Part shown: positions 35,501-46,789 of the stretch, piece by piece
Layout: each line of letters starts with the position of its first letter
How positions within the stretch are numbered: the first letter of the stretch is position 1
Origin: Glebionis coronaria
Taxonomy: Eukaryota > Streptophyta > Magnoliopsida > Asterales > Asteraceae
Direction: 5' to 3'
Assembly (NCBI GenBank): GCA_025667525.1
Contig: CM046876.1
Span: forward strand, 481,512,557-481,576,556
DNA length: 64,000 bases
Translations under genes and position numbers: made by a program
The notes under the pieces: generated by a model
What the model was told of the DNA's origin: nothing
The model's input: only the letters and a program-made list of their open reading frames with translations
The model's database searches: none

Positions 35501-35603
35501 TTAAGCCCTATGGGCTGTTTTAATTTTATCTTTATTAATCCATCAAAAACACGCAATTTAGCCACTTTTACGCATACCCGATAATCATATGACATCATAT
35601 GAT
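29561..35603. other. Element D interior, non-coding
   Basis: Six kilobases of AT-rich sequence with only short frames on both strands (the largest at 33477-33734, 29817-30062 and 31628-31843), none with a known domain. Phrases such as CTCCCACTTGA recur at 31751 and 32700, like the PPT region. It may be an extremely eroded pol or sequence that never coded. Confidence 0.6.
32245..32560. repeat. Imperfect direct repeats with a palindromic core inside element D
   Basis: At least three degenerate copies of a unit with ATGTCTTTACAAGAAGACAT, itself an inverted repeat (ATGTCTT/AAGACAT), spaced about 100-170 bp: near 32258, 32425 and 32522, with a weaker one near 32342. Confidence 0.55.
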
Positions 35604-35617
35604 GGCTCGTGATACCA
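35604..35617 (-). other. Element D primer-binding site
   Basis: Element-sense TGGTATCACGAGCC next to the 5' LTR; initiator tRNA-Met complement with small differences. Confidence 0.75.
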
Positions 35618-35618
35618 C

Positions 35619-36345
35619 TATAGGTGATTACCCATATAAACATGATATGAATAAATAATAAACGCATCGGAAAGATCACCTATTAACGGATCCATAGAGT
35701 CATATGATTAATCGAAAGAATAAACAATAAAAGCATACCTTTGTAGCGTGATTCGGTAGGATCGAATGGAGACCATCATCAATACACGTTCTAGCCAAGA
35801 AACCCAATTGACCAAATAGATCACCTCTATGTAGAAACACACTACACGTCATCGTATACCAAAACGATGCTAGTCTTAATACCCGTATCTCTTTATCAAG
35901 CCTTTAACAACAACTTATTAAAGCTTAATAAAAATAACCAAAACAAATCACCACCATGGATGATTTTGCCGTCACATGTTTTTTTGGAGAAAACACCATG
36001 CGTTTTTTTAAGAATGGTTTTCTTCCAATTAGACAATAGTCAAAGTCATCACTATATCACTTTTTAAAAACCAAAACGTATACAAAATATACGGAATATT
36101 AATTTGGCAATTATGGCTTTAAATGGGCTTTACTACTAATTTGTTCAAATTGATATTTTTTACTAAGTCTATACTTAGTAATAAAAGCCCAATGGTTATC
36201 TCGAGTTACAAAGGTTATAAATATATCGTAAATACGATAAACACGATATATTAAAATGGTACCTCAGTGTATATGTGTGTGACCCCATAGGCTCATATGT
36301 TTCTAGCCATATAATTAGTTGTTATGACACGAGCAAACTCCAACA
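35619..36345 (-). repeat. Element D 5' LTR (727 bp)
   Basis: Same length and ends as the 3' LTR, with about seven substitutions between them. The right flank AACGC completes the target duplication. Confidence 0.93.
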
Positions 36346-36350
36346 AACGC

Positions 36351-37914
36351 ATCCTAATCCCTTTATTGAAGCGTCACTATATATCTGAAATCCACCTGAG
36401 CCAGATGGGAGAGTAAGAATAGGTACAGTCACTAACTTCTGCTTAAGATCTTCAAAGCTCTTTTCTTGCTCTTCCGTCCATACGAATTTCTCTCCTTTCC
36501 TCATCAGCTTAGTCAAAGGTAAGGCTAACCGTGAGAAGTTCTCTACAAACTGGCGGTAGTAGCCAGCTAAACCCAGAAAACTTCTAACTTCTGTTACAGA
36601 TGTAGGTATCGCCCATTTAGTGATAGCTCAACCTTGGTAGGATCCATGGTGATCCCCTCTGCAGATACAATATGGCCCAGAAATGCCACCTTGGTTAACC
36701 AGAACTTACACTTAGAGAACTTGGAGTACAGCTGCTTCTGACGAAGAATCTGTAAGACTGTACGAAGGTGTTCTTCATGTTCCTCCTTGGATTTGGAGAA
36801 AATCAGGATGTCATCAATGAACACAATAACGAACTTGTCCAGAAACTCATGGAAGACACGGTTCATCAAATCCATGAAGACAACTTAAGCATTAGTGAGT
36901 CCGAATGGCATGAATACGAACTCGTAGTGCCCATAACGTGTACGAAAAGCAGTCTTAGGGATATCCTGCTCTTTAACCCGTAACTGATGGTAGTCGGACC
37001 TCAGATCGATCTTGGAGAAATGCATGGCGCCCTGTAGTTGATCGAATAGGTCATCGATTCGCGGCAAATGATAAGGATTTATGATCGTGATCGTGTTTAG
37101 CTCACGATAGTCTATACATAAACGCATGCTGCCGTCTTTCTTCTTCACGAACAGTACCGGTGCACCCCATGGGGATGCATTGGGACGGATGAAACCTCAT
37201 TCCAGAATTTTTGCAACTGTTCCTTTAGTTCCTTAATCTCTATAGGAGCCATACGGTAAGGAGCTTTAGAAAGTGGCTCTACACCTGGGATGAGCTCGAT
37301 TCCAACTCGACTTCACGAACACGTGGTATGCCCGGAAGTTCATCTGGAAATACGTCAGGAAACTCTGACACAATAGGCTGATCTTGGATTGATGGAGACT
37401 CGGCGGAAATGTCATGAATATTGGCTATGAAGCCCTGACAACCGTGTGATAGCAAAGCACGCGCCTCCATGGATGAAATAATCTGTACTGACCTCCCTGG
37501 CAGAAAACCATGGTGTATGTACTCTGGGGACTTAACATCACCGAAGATAACCCGATAAGTGTGGCAGTCAATCATGGCCTGGTGTTTGGATAACCAGTCC
37601 ATGCCCAAAATCAAGTCAAAATCGCACATGTCCAAAGGAAGTGCGTCAACTATACGGATCTTGTCATCAAAATCTAGGGGAAGATCTCTGTACACTTGGG
37701 TGATTTGTACATAGTCCCTAAGTGGCGTGGAAATGCATAAGGCATTATCTAATGGCATCAGGGAAATCCTAACACGTACAACAAAAGTAGTGGACACGAC
37801 TGAATGCGTCGCTCCAGTATCAAATAGAACACATGCTGCCAAACCATTCATAAAGATATTTTCGGTGATAGTACCTGAGGTCTTATTCACCTGATCTCGA
37901 GTAGTAGTGAACAC
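36351..37914 (-). pseudogene. pol: Element A pol, 5' half: protease and reverse transcriptase
   Basis: Protease keeps the active site DTGATHS, and RT keeps [26 protein letters not shown] (Gly to Asp relative to B) and FIDDILIF. Compared with copy B there are single-base deletions near 37295, 37207 and 36632, and a TAA at 36885-36887 replacing CAA, so it is not translatable. The 3' end stops at the D insertion inside RNase H. Confidence 0.9.
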
Positions 37915-38123
37915 GCGACCAGAAGTAGGAGGTGGCTTGGTGTCGGCGTGTCCAGAGGTACCTTCTATCTCACCTTGGCGACAGTCCTTCTGCTGATGGC
38001 CTTGTTGGCCACACTTGAAGCAACCACCAGTACCTCGGCGACAAATACCCGAATGTCTATGCGAACAAGTAGGACAGATAGGATGCGTGAATCCTCCAGC
38101 AGGCGTCCTTGTTATCTGAGAGC

Positions 38124-38196
38124 CTGTTCAAGGATTACATGCACGAGACATGGTCGTGGTACATAAGCATGATTACAATAGAGGTGTAAAATTTAC
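38124..38196 (-). other. Candidate intron in element A gag (73 bp)
   Basis: Element-sense GTAAATTTTACACC ... CCTTGAACAG. Contains a stop in the gag frame; removal joins a Gly codon (G|GC, phase 1) and restores the frame into the zinc-knuckle exon. Copy B has the same interval at 63251-63323. Confidence 0.6.
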
Positions 38197-38260
38197 CAGA
38201 TGAGGTAGAACGGCTAGGCTGTGAACCCCTACGGTCCTGATCCTGCCGTTACCATTGTTC

Positions 38261-38337
38261 CTGATTTAACAATTATTGGAGTGTCAGAATATCATAACAT
38301 AAAATAGTTGAACATGGAAGAAGGTTAATGTAGGGAC
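38261..38337 (-). other. Candidate intron in element A gag (77 bp)
   Basis: Element-sense GTCCCTACATTAACC ... GTTAAATCAG, phase 2. Without it an Asn-rich stretch reads smoothly into NNGNGR. Copy B has the same interval at 63389-63465, also 77 bp. Confidence 0.6.
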
Positions 38338-38364
38338 CTGCTATTGTTCGAGTTGTTAGCGTTA

Positions 38365-38369
38365 TTATG
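38365..38369. other. S2 target-site duplication, left (TTATG)
   Basis: Matches TTATG at 56431-56435 on the other side of S2. Copy B has TTATG at 63493-63497 before its own Sirevirus LTR. Confidence 0.95.
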
Positions 38370-38685
38370 TGAAGAATTGTGATAATCTTATGAATCAATA
38401 AGGTGGGTTGATGGTTCTAGAGAGAGAAAGTTAGTGAGAGAAAGTGAGAGAGAAATATGTGTTTTATTAATCAAAAGTGAAAAACAACCAACCAACCCCC
38501 TTTCCATTGGTGGAAAGGGGTATTTATATCCAAGCCACTAATGGACTTGGGCCGACCCATGACAAGTCCATGGGCCGGTTTTACTTAACAAATTAAACAA
38601 ATATTTAACTACGAGCTATACAACATTCAATAATATTGTGGAGTGACCGATACTTCTAATATACGTTAAAAACGTATTTCTAACA
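38370..38685 (-). repeat. S2 3' LTR (316 bp)
   Basis: Element-sense ends TGTTAGAAATACG and CACAATTCTTCA. Contains TATAAATA and the two palindromes; the outer one has arms 38552-38561 and 38569-38578. It keeps about 25 bp of GA-rich sequence lost from the 5' LTR. Confidence 0.95.
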
Positions 38686-38699
38686 ATCTCCCCCTAAGG
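38686..38699 (-). other. S2 polypurine tract
   Basis: Element-sense TTAGGGGGAGAT directly before the 3' LTR. The same AGGGGGAG core recurs at 40485-40495, 40690-40701 and 46162-46173. Confidence 0.88.
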
Positions 38700-39219
38700 G
38701 AGGTCACTCCACGTTACACAGTTCTATACCTAGCATACTATACTAAGTCTTCGTTCTTCAGCTCGTAGTCTTTTCTTCTTTTCTTTTTGTTGTGAATATG
38801 TTGATTTGATCTTTTAGGCTTTGGCTTGAGAGCATTGTTCTTTTGACCAATCACGTGCGATCTTTGCCTTCTTGTGAATCTTGCCTCCTCGTGACTCCAT
38901 GTTCCACACACTTATGTTTTTTGTTGAATTCTTGAAAGCTTCAGAGTTTGGTACAACGGAAGACTTCATTTTGTACTTTCTTGAATTTTGCTGAACTTTG
39001 ATCAGAAAAACATAAGCATGTGGGAACGACTTTAGCTGGTACACCGCAACGCCACCGTCTTCGCAGCAACATAATAAGACACGAATGAAATGGCTTAGAA
39101 CATTTCATTCTAAATCAGTAGCGTTTTACCTCCGTTCAGTGAAGACTGTTGGACGATATTAGATATCGTACCTGTGACGGATAGTTTTAATTAAGTAACT
39201 TCCTGACAGGATTTCGCGG

Positions 39220-39725
39220 GTAAACACGTTCTCTTTATTCGACGATCACTAAGCTTGACTGCGAACATAAAGAGTGAATCACTTGGATAAATTATCCTTG
39301 TGATTAAAGCCGTCAACTCATGAAACCTGGAACAAGTGAATTTCAATTAAGATTTTCACCATCGTTGCTTTCCAGTTATCACGAGCTTGATTCATAAAGA
39401 ATCTTGCACGTCACCTACCAAGTGCTGTTTGATGTTAACACTAGAAGGATTTCCACTCGTCACTGTGAACACTAAAGAGTGTCACTCTGAGTGTTCTGGC
39501 AAGATCATACGATAATGCGTAGAGGCCTGGAACGAGTTTAAGTTCAATTAAGAATTAAACTACTGTTTCTTTCCAGTTTTCACAAGATTGGTTTCTAAAG
39601 AAACCGCACGTGTCACCTACCATGAGCTTGTTTGATGTTGGCTCAAGTAGGATTTCCATCTTCATTGTAATACTTGCGTATCACTCGGATGTTCTGGCAA
39701 TATTACAAGAATACTACGTAGGACT
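39220..39725. repeat. Imperfect ~200-bp direct repeats in the S2 3' region
   Basis: Two diverged copies, near 39326-39520 and 39527-39720, share CCTGGAAC, TTCAATTAAGA, TTTCCAGTT, CACGT.CACCTACCA and AGGATTTCCA in the same order. A partial third copy precedes them (from about 39220, GGATTTCGCGGG onward). Confidence 0.65.
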
Positions 39726-40484
39726 CATAAAGATCTCTTACTTTTCACAGTGTGTGAGAAAGCAAGGAATAAATGGAAAGTATCCTAATGAGACTTTTGA
39801 TGATCTCGTGGCTCTAGACTCGATAGTGCGTTTTGATTTAGTGAGCGATGGCTAGAGAGGAGTGCCACCTATTCAATATCAGTCTATTCGGAGTGAATAA
39901 ACCAATAGATAACGTGTTGATCTCCGTGTGATTAAAACAAATACCTTTTGAGAGATATTTGAGTTAGCTGGGAAGGGTTGTGCATTGCATCACTGGGTCC
40001 GTGATGTCTTTCTTCAATATCGAGAATCATTAACAAATGATCTCAATAGCATATGTATTGACCCGGTTTCTGCCTAAAATTGTAAGGAGGGCTTCTTTCT
40101 TTACACCCTTTATCTTTACAATTCTTTTTCATTCTTCAACCCCTTCAATGCTTACCAATACGTCATAACTAGCACCTTGTTGTGATTGTTCCAGTGCTAG
40201 CTTAAGTACTTGGTCGGCATTCAGCTACGTTCACAATATTTATCCATCTTTCCTAGGACTTCTAATTCTATGTAGGGAATTGTCCTTGGGAAGATTCCAT
40301 CGGCTCTGATGAATCATTGGACAAAAACCTATTCCTACCACCCTTTTGTCACCACATCCGTCGTGAATTAAGCGTGTTTTGGGAAAGTATAGTCACCATG
40401 AAAAATCCTTGAAAGTCACTTAAGGTACTTGTGATATTAAAATCAAGAGTTTTGTACCTTAAGTGTTTTGTTCATCAAAAAACG

Positions 40485-40701
40485 CTCCCCCTTAACACGT
40501 GCTTTACACATATTAAGTTGGATTATCGTTAAGTCTTTTTCATCTTTTAGCCAAGTATCGTTTAAGTCTCCTTAATCCCATTTTCTCCCCTTATCCAAAA
40601 TGTTAACCATTAATATTTGGGATATTGAATGGATTAACCGGTCTTTGGGTAAAAATGAAATCAATGTTTGGCCATAGAACATATTAATGCTCCCCCTTAA
40701 A
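40485..40701 (-). other. Two additional PPT-like tracts in S2
   Basis: Element-sense TTAAGGGGGAG at 40485-40495 and TTTAAGGGGGAG at 40690-40701, downstream of the extra ORF. Repeated PPT-like motifs are described in Sireviruses. Confidence 0.6.
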
Positions 40702-40883
40702 TTAATAAGGGTTAATTGTAGTGCTTTAGTATGACATATTTTGAAAGATTTAGAATCTCGTGAAAAATTCTTGAAAAATTATCATACCTTAACACTACAT
40801 CAAGCCATAAAAGCACAATATTCACAAAATTTACATATTCACAAATAAAACCAATATAGAGTGGACCTGAGATGTACGACCCA

Positions 40884-43800
40884 TTAGATGGATCGTTGCA
40901 GTAACTTGTAGTACATTCCATATGGTCTGCCACCAACGAATTTTTCTAAGCTCCTCATCAATCTACGTTCCCGGAGCTTTTCATCAATCTTCTTGATCAC
41001 ATATGTCGCCATCTTCTGATAAGCCGGATGCCAATCCTCAATCATTTCTGGTAATGTCCCGCCAGAATTGAGATGCTGCAATTTTCCTCTGACGAATATG
41101 AGAGTCCCATCACTGTACTTATGAAGCTCACCTACCCTCATAAACTTCATGATCCCACGACTATTCATGTAGAAAATCCCGTACATCGGAACGGTCGTAC
41201 CGGTATAGGGACATCTTTCGACATGTTGAGGTAGAACTTGATTCATTGGACGGGTCATGTTAAGCTTCCTTTGGTAGCTTTCAACTCCCAATTGAAGATC
41301 TTCAACTCGTTTCTTAATAACAACGCTTCGTGTGAACATACGAAGTGCTGTATTCAAGGCAATGATTTCTTCACGAGTAAGATGGGTAAGCTGATCACGG
41401 GTCATCATAAGCAACATGTCTTCGATATCTTCAAGGCGAATGATAGAAAAATTTCCCTGCTGTATCTTGTATTCTCTGTCATCCTCCCTTTTTAGACGAA
41501 TCTTCGTCACATGATGATAGCCATTCTTGGGTTCAATCTTCAGTCCTAAGATACTTGTGATTCGAAGATTGGATCTGACAATACTTCCTGAGTTGGCTAA
41601 GAAGCAACCTCTGTACGCCCTTCGGACTCGCTCGTCCCAATGTGATGCTCCTATAACAGCATACATATCATAATTACGGCTTACCTTTGGAACCCAGAGG
41701 CGGTTGACCTTTTCTTCGATATACGGTATTGTCCCCCAATTAGCAGCTTTCAACAAGGTCAGGGAGGTCGCATACTTGGATGATCCCTTGAGGAGATACT
41801 CAAGATCATAGGTAACAAAGAAGTCAAGAGCAATTTGATTATCTTGAGAGGGATCAAGTGGAGGTGGAGCTCTTTCTGACTCATGAAGGCATGGCCTTTG
41901 AACGGTATTGAGAGCTTTCAGGACCTCGTCAGCATAATACTCGTACAACATGCGGCTTAACCTGGTTTTGTCGTGAAGTCTCTTGTCCTTTAGCGCTCTC
42001 TTCACCAAAGACGGAGTGACCGAAGATTTGAACTCATGAGCCCAAAATGCACACAAGTCTATCGGACTACGGATACGGAGATATAAAACATCTCTATCAG
42101 CGTCTGTGATTGGATCATATTTTGCAGCTGCCGTGATCCAAGCTTGTGGCGGTGTAGTTTCATCAATCTCCAATGTATCCGCCCAGTCCCGTGTGCTTGA
42201 CTCGGGAACAGTAGATTCTGGTTCTTTTTGCAGAGGAGTAGAAACATGAACACTTGCTGGTTCGGATTCAGGCATTTCGGCGGTATCATGAACAGGCGAG
42301 TGTTGTGCAGATTCATGTTCAATTACTGGTTCTGCAATCACAGGAGCAACAAATAAACTAACAGGATTAGTGGTAACATGTATAGAAACAGAAACAGATG
42401 TACCGGGAATCGATGATGCAGTAGCAGCATTCACATCATGGCACCACTTGGTTCGTCCTGACTCCGTAGAGGTGGACTTTTCCTTTCGGGCATCATCTTT
42501 CTGAGACTTGGTACCAGAATTGGATGGTTTCTTTTTGCTGGCAACCTTGTCCCCCGTTTCATCGTCATCAGACTGATCAGGCTGATCATTTTTACCGCTA
42601 TCCCTGTTTTCGTTGTCATCATCATCCCCGTTGCTACCCTTATCACTATCCTCATTTTGATCACCACCATCACCATCACCATCATCATCACCATCACTAC
42701 CTTTGTCTTCATCTTCTTCACCATCATCCTCTTCTTCACCATCACCCTCTTCTTCACCATCACTCTCCTCTTGCTCACTATCTTTCTTTTCCTCCTCATC
42801 CAAAATGTGGTAAGGTACCACACTTCCAAATGTTTTAAACAACCGATCATCCTCCAAGATAGCTTCATTGAGTGCTTTGTAGAGTGTTCGCTGAATTTTA
42901 GACTTGTCAAAAGATCCAACTTCCTTCATGCGAGCTTTGAGGATCTTCTTTAGTTCAAAATCTGTTAAGTCATATGCAATTTTGTAGGCTGACTCGGAAG
43001 GGTTGGACGACTTAATCATCAAGTTATCAGTCGCAAGTTTCCTCATCTCTTCACGCAGGTTTGGCATAAGAGACTCAACAGATTCATTCACTCTCTCTAA
43101 AATAGAAGCTTCAAGTGTTTCTTTCTGCTCCTTATATTTATCCTTTATGGCTCAAAGTCTTGTAAATCGTGCTTCATTCCTATCAGCTTCAGCCTGTTTG
43201 ACCTGAGCAAGTTCTTCTGCATGAGATTTACGTGTCAACTCCATCTCTGCAGTGAACTTAGCTATCATCTCTTCTTGGCCTTTATTAGATGCCTCTTCAC
43301 TTTGCACTCGTCGAAATAGCTCTTCTCGAAGTTGAGCCATCTCTTTTCTTTGACTGTCCATGTGTTTATCCAACATTTCTGCCATTACGAATTCAGCCAT
43401 TGAAGATGGTACAGGGCTACTCTGGGATGGTTGAAAAGGCACGGTTGTGATTACAGTACTCATGACGGAAGTAGGTGGAGGTGGAGGGAATGGTAGTGGT
43501 GTTGGCACCGGTCGTGTTGGTAAAGGCTAGATTGGTGGAGGTTGAGTTACAAGAGGCTCTGTAGTCACAATGATTGTTGTAGCACCGGACTCCTTCTCGA
43601 CACTTGCTGTGTCAGCAATGGATGTCTCCTTCGATGCTGAGTAACGTTCAGGTGATCCAAACTCTCTAATGTCATGTGGCTCCTCGTATTCTTCTTCAAC
43701 ATCTATCTGTGCACCTGAACCACTACCGCCTGTGTCTCTCCTACTCTTTTCAATAGCCTTTTTCATTAACCTTTTCTCAGTCTTGCGAGTTAGCTCGGGA

Positions 43801-44857
43801 GTAGGATCGTCATCAACATCTTCTTCATCGTGAAGAACAAGCTCGTCAGCTGTGCTCTTACCCTTCTTAGCCTCAGTCTTTGTCTTTTTGGTTTTGGGTT
43901 CAGATAAAGCAACTGTTTGCTTGCGTTTACCTTTACTCTTGACCGTAATGGACGAGTCTTCTCGTGTCTGAATGCTTGCTTGTTAGTTCTTGATTTCTAT
44001 TAGCAAGTTCTTGTAATCAGCAGAAGCGATAATCTTATCTGTCAGGAGATGACTGGGAATAGGACCAGGGATAACAACATTGGAGTGACTTTCTTGCCTT
44101 AAGTCCACCAGATCATCAACATCCTTTGTGTGGTGACGGCTACCTGCATGCTTATCAATAGACGCATCGTTTTCCATAAAATAATGTATGATTAGCTTTA
44201 TGAACCTAGGGTACTGGTAACCTTTAGCCTTAGTCTTCGTGTTTGTGAAGAGTTGAAAATAAACTCTTCCCACAACAATGATGCATAATCAATATTAATA
44301 CCTTTGAACATACCATAGAACATATTGATGATTGGCGAACGCACAACATCATACCCAGTCGTTTTGGGAGTTAGACATCGGCTGAGAATACCAAACATCG
44401 CTCTCCAAGGTTGACCCACTTTGGCTGTGGTAAAGTCGGACACTATTCGTAAGTCCGCACATCCAACAGCAGAGAACATCGCCATGAGCTCGTTCTTGGT
44501 CGGATTCGCTGAGAATGTTGTACCTTTGGGTGACTCCCGAAAACCAAAGATCTTGTGGAAGTCTGACACGGTGAGAGTCTGTTGCTTGTTGTCCAGGAAG
44601 AATGTAATCTTGTTTAACGTCTTCTCTTTGGTTGCCCAGAATTCGTACATGTAGTCGAAGGGCACCGAAGCACTACTTCTTAGCGCATTCTTGAAGTGAG
44701 AATTGTCAAGAATGGCTGAAGCTACCTTGAATCCATTGTGATTGGAGTTAGAGACCTCCTTCAACCGGTAGTTGTTTGGAATGAACTTGAGGGTTTTGGC
44801 TTCTTCAATGGCTGCTGCTCTAGTGTTTTGTATTTGTTGCACGGTTGGGTTAGTAAT
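40884..44857 (-). pseudogene. S2 extra ORF downstream of pol, full length but broken
   Basis: Homologous to the S1 ORF over its N-terminal half and extends to a complete C-terminus. The start codon is ATT where S1 has ATG. A single-base deletion near 44258 shifts the frame. Stops occur at 43983 (TAA for CAA), 43527 and 43152. From 43091 a clean frame of 735 codons runs to the end: coiled coil, Asp/Glu/Gly tract, Lys/Ser-rich linker, then a conserved C-terminal domain with VIKKRVEDLQLGVESYQ, ELHKYSDGTL and RRLMRSLEKFVGGR. I recall this last block from abundant Asteraceae retroelement proteins. A KRK...KK cluster like that of S1 is present near 43880-43935. No membrane segment seen; function unknown. 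Confidence 0.8.
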
Positions 44858-45006
44858 TGTTTCTGCTTAAGATAAAACATAAAGGTTGATACACACAAAT
44901 ATAAATACCATTATGAATTTATACCTAAGTATTAAACATATGACATAAAACCTTAAGCATTTACAACACTCAAACATTTAATCAAGTTATTAAGCAAAAA
45001 CACCTT
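44858..45006 (-). other. Leader between array E2 and the S2 extra ORF start
   Basis: About 150 AT-rich bases, alignable to 2342-2463 of S1 (shared TTTCTGCTTAAGATAAAACA-like and CTTAAGC phrases on the plus strand). No further feature seen. Confidence 0.6.
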
Positions 45007-45436
45007 CATTCAGAATAAACAACTCATCCTGAATAAACACTTCATCCGGAATAAACACTTCATCCGGAATAAACACTTCATCCGGAATAAACACTTCATC
45101 CGGAACAAACACTTCATCCGGAATAAACACTTCATCCGGAATAATTGTTTCATCCGGAATAATTGTTTCATCCGAAATAATTGTTTCATCCGGAATAATT
45201 GTTTCATCCGGAATAATTGTTTCATCCGGAATAATTGTTTCATCCGGAATAAATTGTCTATCCGGAATAATTGTTTCATCCGGAATAATTGTTTCATCCG
45301 GAATAAATTTTCTATCCGGAATAAATTGTTTATCCGGAATAACATGATCCATCCGGAATAACATGATCCATCCGGAATAACATGATCCATCCGGAATAAC
45401 GTGATCCATCCGGAATAACATGATCCATCCGGAATA
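45007..45436 (-). repeat. Tandem array E2 (18-19 bp units, TCCGGAATA core) before the S2 extra ORF
   Basis: About 23 units in blocks: GGAATAAACACTTCATCC, then GGAATAATTGTTTCATCC, then 19-bp GGAATAACATGATCCATCC. Every unit keeps the palindromic hexamer TCCGGA followed by ATA. The block structure suggests successive local expansions. Confidence 0.95.
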
Positions 45437-45799
45437 ATCTTAAACTTTGGTTCATGCGGAATGTTTTTGCAAAACACTTGCTCATTCGGAATATCCTAAA
45501 TTCGTTCTAAAATGGATTAATCTAAGCTCATTTGTGTGTTTAAGGCATTCTAAAGGCAACAGAAATATTTCTAATTCTATTCCGAGTAAAACCCACCTTA
45601 AACCCTAATCAATTAACACCTAATTAAAACATAAACCCTAATTTGATTAATTTTAATTAAAAAGAATTAATTACTTAAATTTAAGGATGGATTAGATGAA
45701 TTAGAGATTAAAATGATGATTGTACCTTTGTTTTTGTGACTGATATGGATTAATTAAGCAAGAATGGCTTGTTGTGTGTGTTTTCGTGTGTTAATGGCG

Positions 45800-45874
45800 G
45801 AAAGAAAGAAAACCAGAAAAGAGAAATAAGATAGGAAAGAAAAGAGACGGGGGGAGAAGTTTGACTTGGGTCAA
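45800..45874 (-). promoter_or_regulatory. Candidate internal promoter region for the S2 extra ORF
   Basis: Inverted W-box cores TTGAC (45861-45865) and GTCAA (45870-45874), followed in element sense by a CT-rich stretch of about 60 bases. Same order as in S1. No clear TATA box. Confidence 0.35.
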
Positions 45875-46161
45875 ATTTTTCCAATTTTTACCCTTTGTCA
45901 ATTTTAACCCTTTCATTTTAAAGTCTTGTCACTTATTGTCCCTTAACTTTTTTGTTTGTCTTTTCTTTTCATTTCTAGTGACTAACCATCGTTAAACTTC
46001 CACTTTAACCTATCTTAGCGATCACACAACTTAACTATTCCAAATCACGAACGAATACAAGACGAATACCAAAGCAATTCCAGTCATTAACCAATTAGCC
46101 AATTAATTTTCCTCGAAAACTTTTGAAGACTGTTTTGATGACGAAGACGATTTAACATTTT

Positions 46162-46216
46162 CTCCCCCTTAAACAATGACCCGTTTTCTATTTAAAGAGC
46201 TGTAGTCATTGTTTAA
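46162..46216 (-). promoter_or_regulatory. PPT-like tract plus perfect 12-bp hairpin after S2 pol
   Basis: Arms TTAAACAATGAC (46169-46180) and its exact complement (46205-46216) with a 24-base loop. The purine tract TTTAAGGGGGAG (element sense) overlaps the first arm. Conserved with S1 at 3706-3760. Confidence 0.65.
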
Positions 46217-46789
46217 CGAGGCACATGTTGATGAAAACATTTTCCAATTAATGTCTTGAAAAGATTGATTCGTGGTGGCAATAAGATTTCTCTTATTTTG
46301 ACAAATTAATGCACTGAGACGTGCACTAACTCGTGTTAGACCAAGTTATAAAGTAAACTTGATCCCTTTGCATGATTTGGCTTGTAAATCATGCCCGAGA
46401 AAATTAATTCCCGTTGTGAGCCAACATTTTCCAAGGAAATACGTGACTTTAATGCGAAAAACGGGTTGCAGTCAGAAATAACTACAAGCCATGATGGGCA
46501 TGTTTTAAAAATGTACAACTTTTATACGGACTCTATTTATGGCGCCGTGTCAATTTTAATCGACATTTCTAAAGCCGTAAATATTACCGTACTAAAAGAC
46601 ATGCCCGATTAAAAAACGAAAATATTTTTGGGTTTTCTTAGTTTTATATTTTTTATGGTTTTTGTTGGTTTTATATTTTTTATGGTTTTTCTTGGTTTTA
46701 TATTTTTGTATTTTTCTTTTTGTGGTTTATATATATACGATAATATACATGATCACGATCAAAGGATACACAGGAATAGTTTACCACCA

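Larger units (their letters stand above)
28819..36345 (-). mobile_element. D: non-coding LTR retrotransposon inserted in element A pol
   Basis: Two 727-bp LTRs differ at about seven positions by eye. Target duplication AACGC lies at 28814-28818 and 36346-36350, and copy B has the empty site with a single AACGC. Element sense is minus: 5' LTR 35619-36345, primer site beside it, PPT beside the 3' LTR. LTRs begin TGTTGGAG and end CACCTATA. The 6.07 kb interior has no ORF above about 85 codons with a recognisable domain. It is a non-autonomous element, probably copia-like by LTR style and size. Confidence 0.92.
37915..38369 (-). pseudogene. gag: Element A gag, 3' exons with CCHC zinc knuckle
   Basis: The knuckle [14 protein letters not shown] lies at about 37982-38023 in the same frame as protease. 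Upstream, two GT-AG intervals (38124-38196 and 38261-38337) interrupt the frame, and removing them keeps it open to the S2 junction. A further single-base deletion near 38243 relative to copy B breaks the middle exon. At the S2 junction the gag frame would continue across a single TTATG into 56436 onward. Confidence 0.75.
38700..40883 (-). other. S2 3' non-coding region
   Basis: About 2.2 kb between the extra ORF stop and the PPT with no convincing gene. It holds imperfect ~200-bp direct repeats and two additional PPT-like tracts. The first 187 bases recur at the window end after the copy B Sirevirus LTR. Confidence 0.7.
45437..46789 (-). other. S2 spacer between pol and array E2
   Basis: Non-coding. 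Holds the candidate promoter (45800-45874), the PPT-like tract with a hairpin (46162-46216) and a block strongly conserved with S1 (46150-46620). Small plus-strand frames at 4000-4194 (S1) and 46391-46612 (S2) overlap in this block and are similar, but antisense coding is unproven. Confidence 0.7.

Noticed and set aside
45007..45436. CRISPR-like array
   Set aside because: No separate repeats and unique spacers; units are contiguous 18-19 bp tandem repeats in a plant retroelement.
44990..45477. Minus-strand frames with repeated IPDETI or LFRMKQ
   Set aside because: Translations of array E2 in two frames; no start context or domain.
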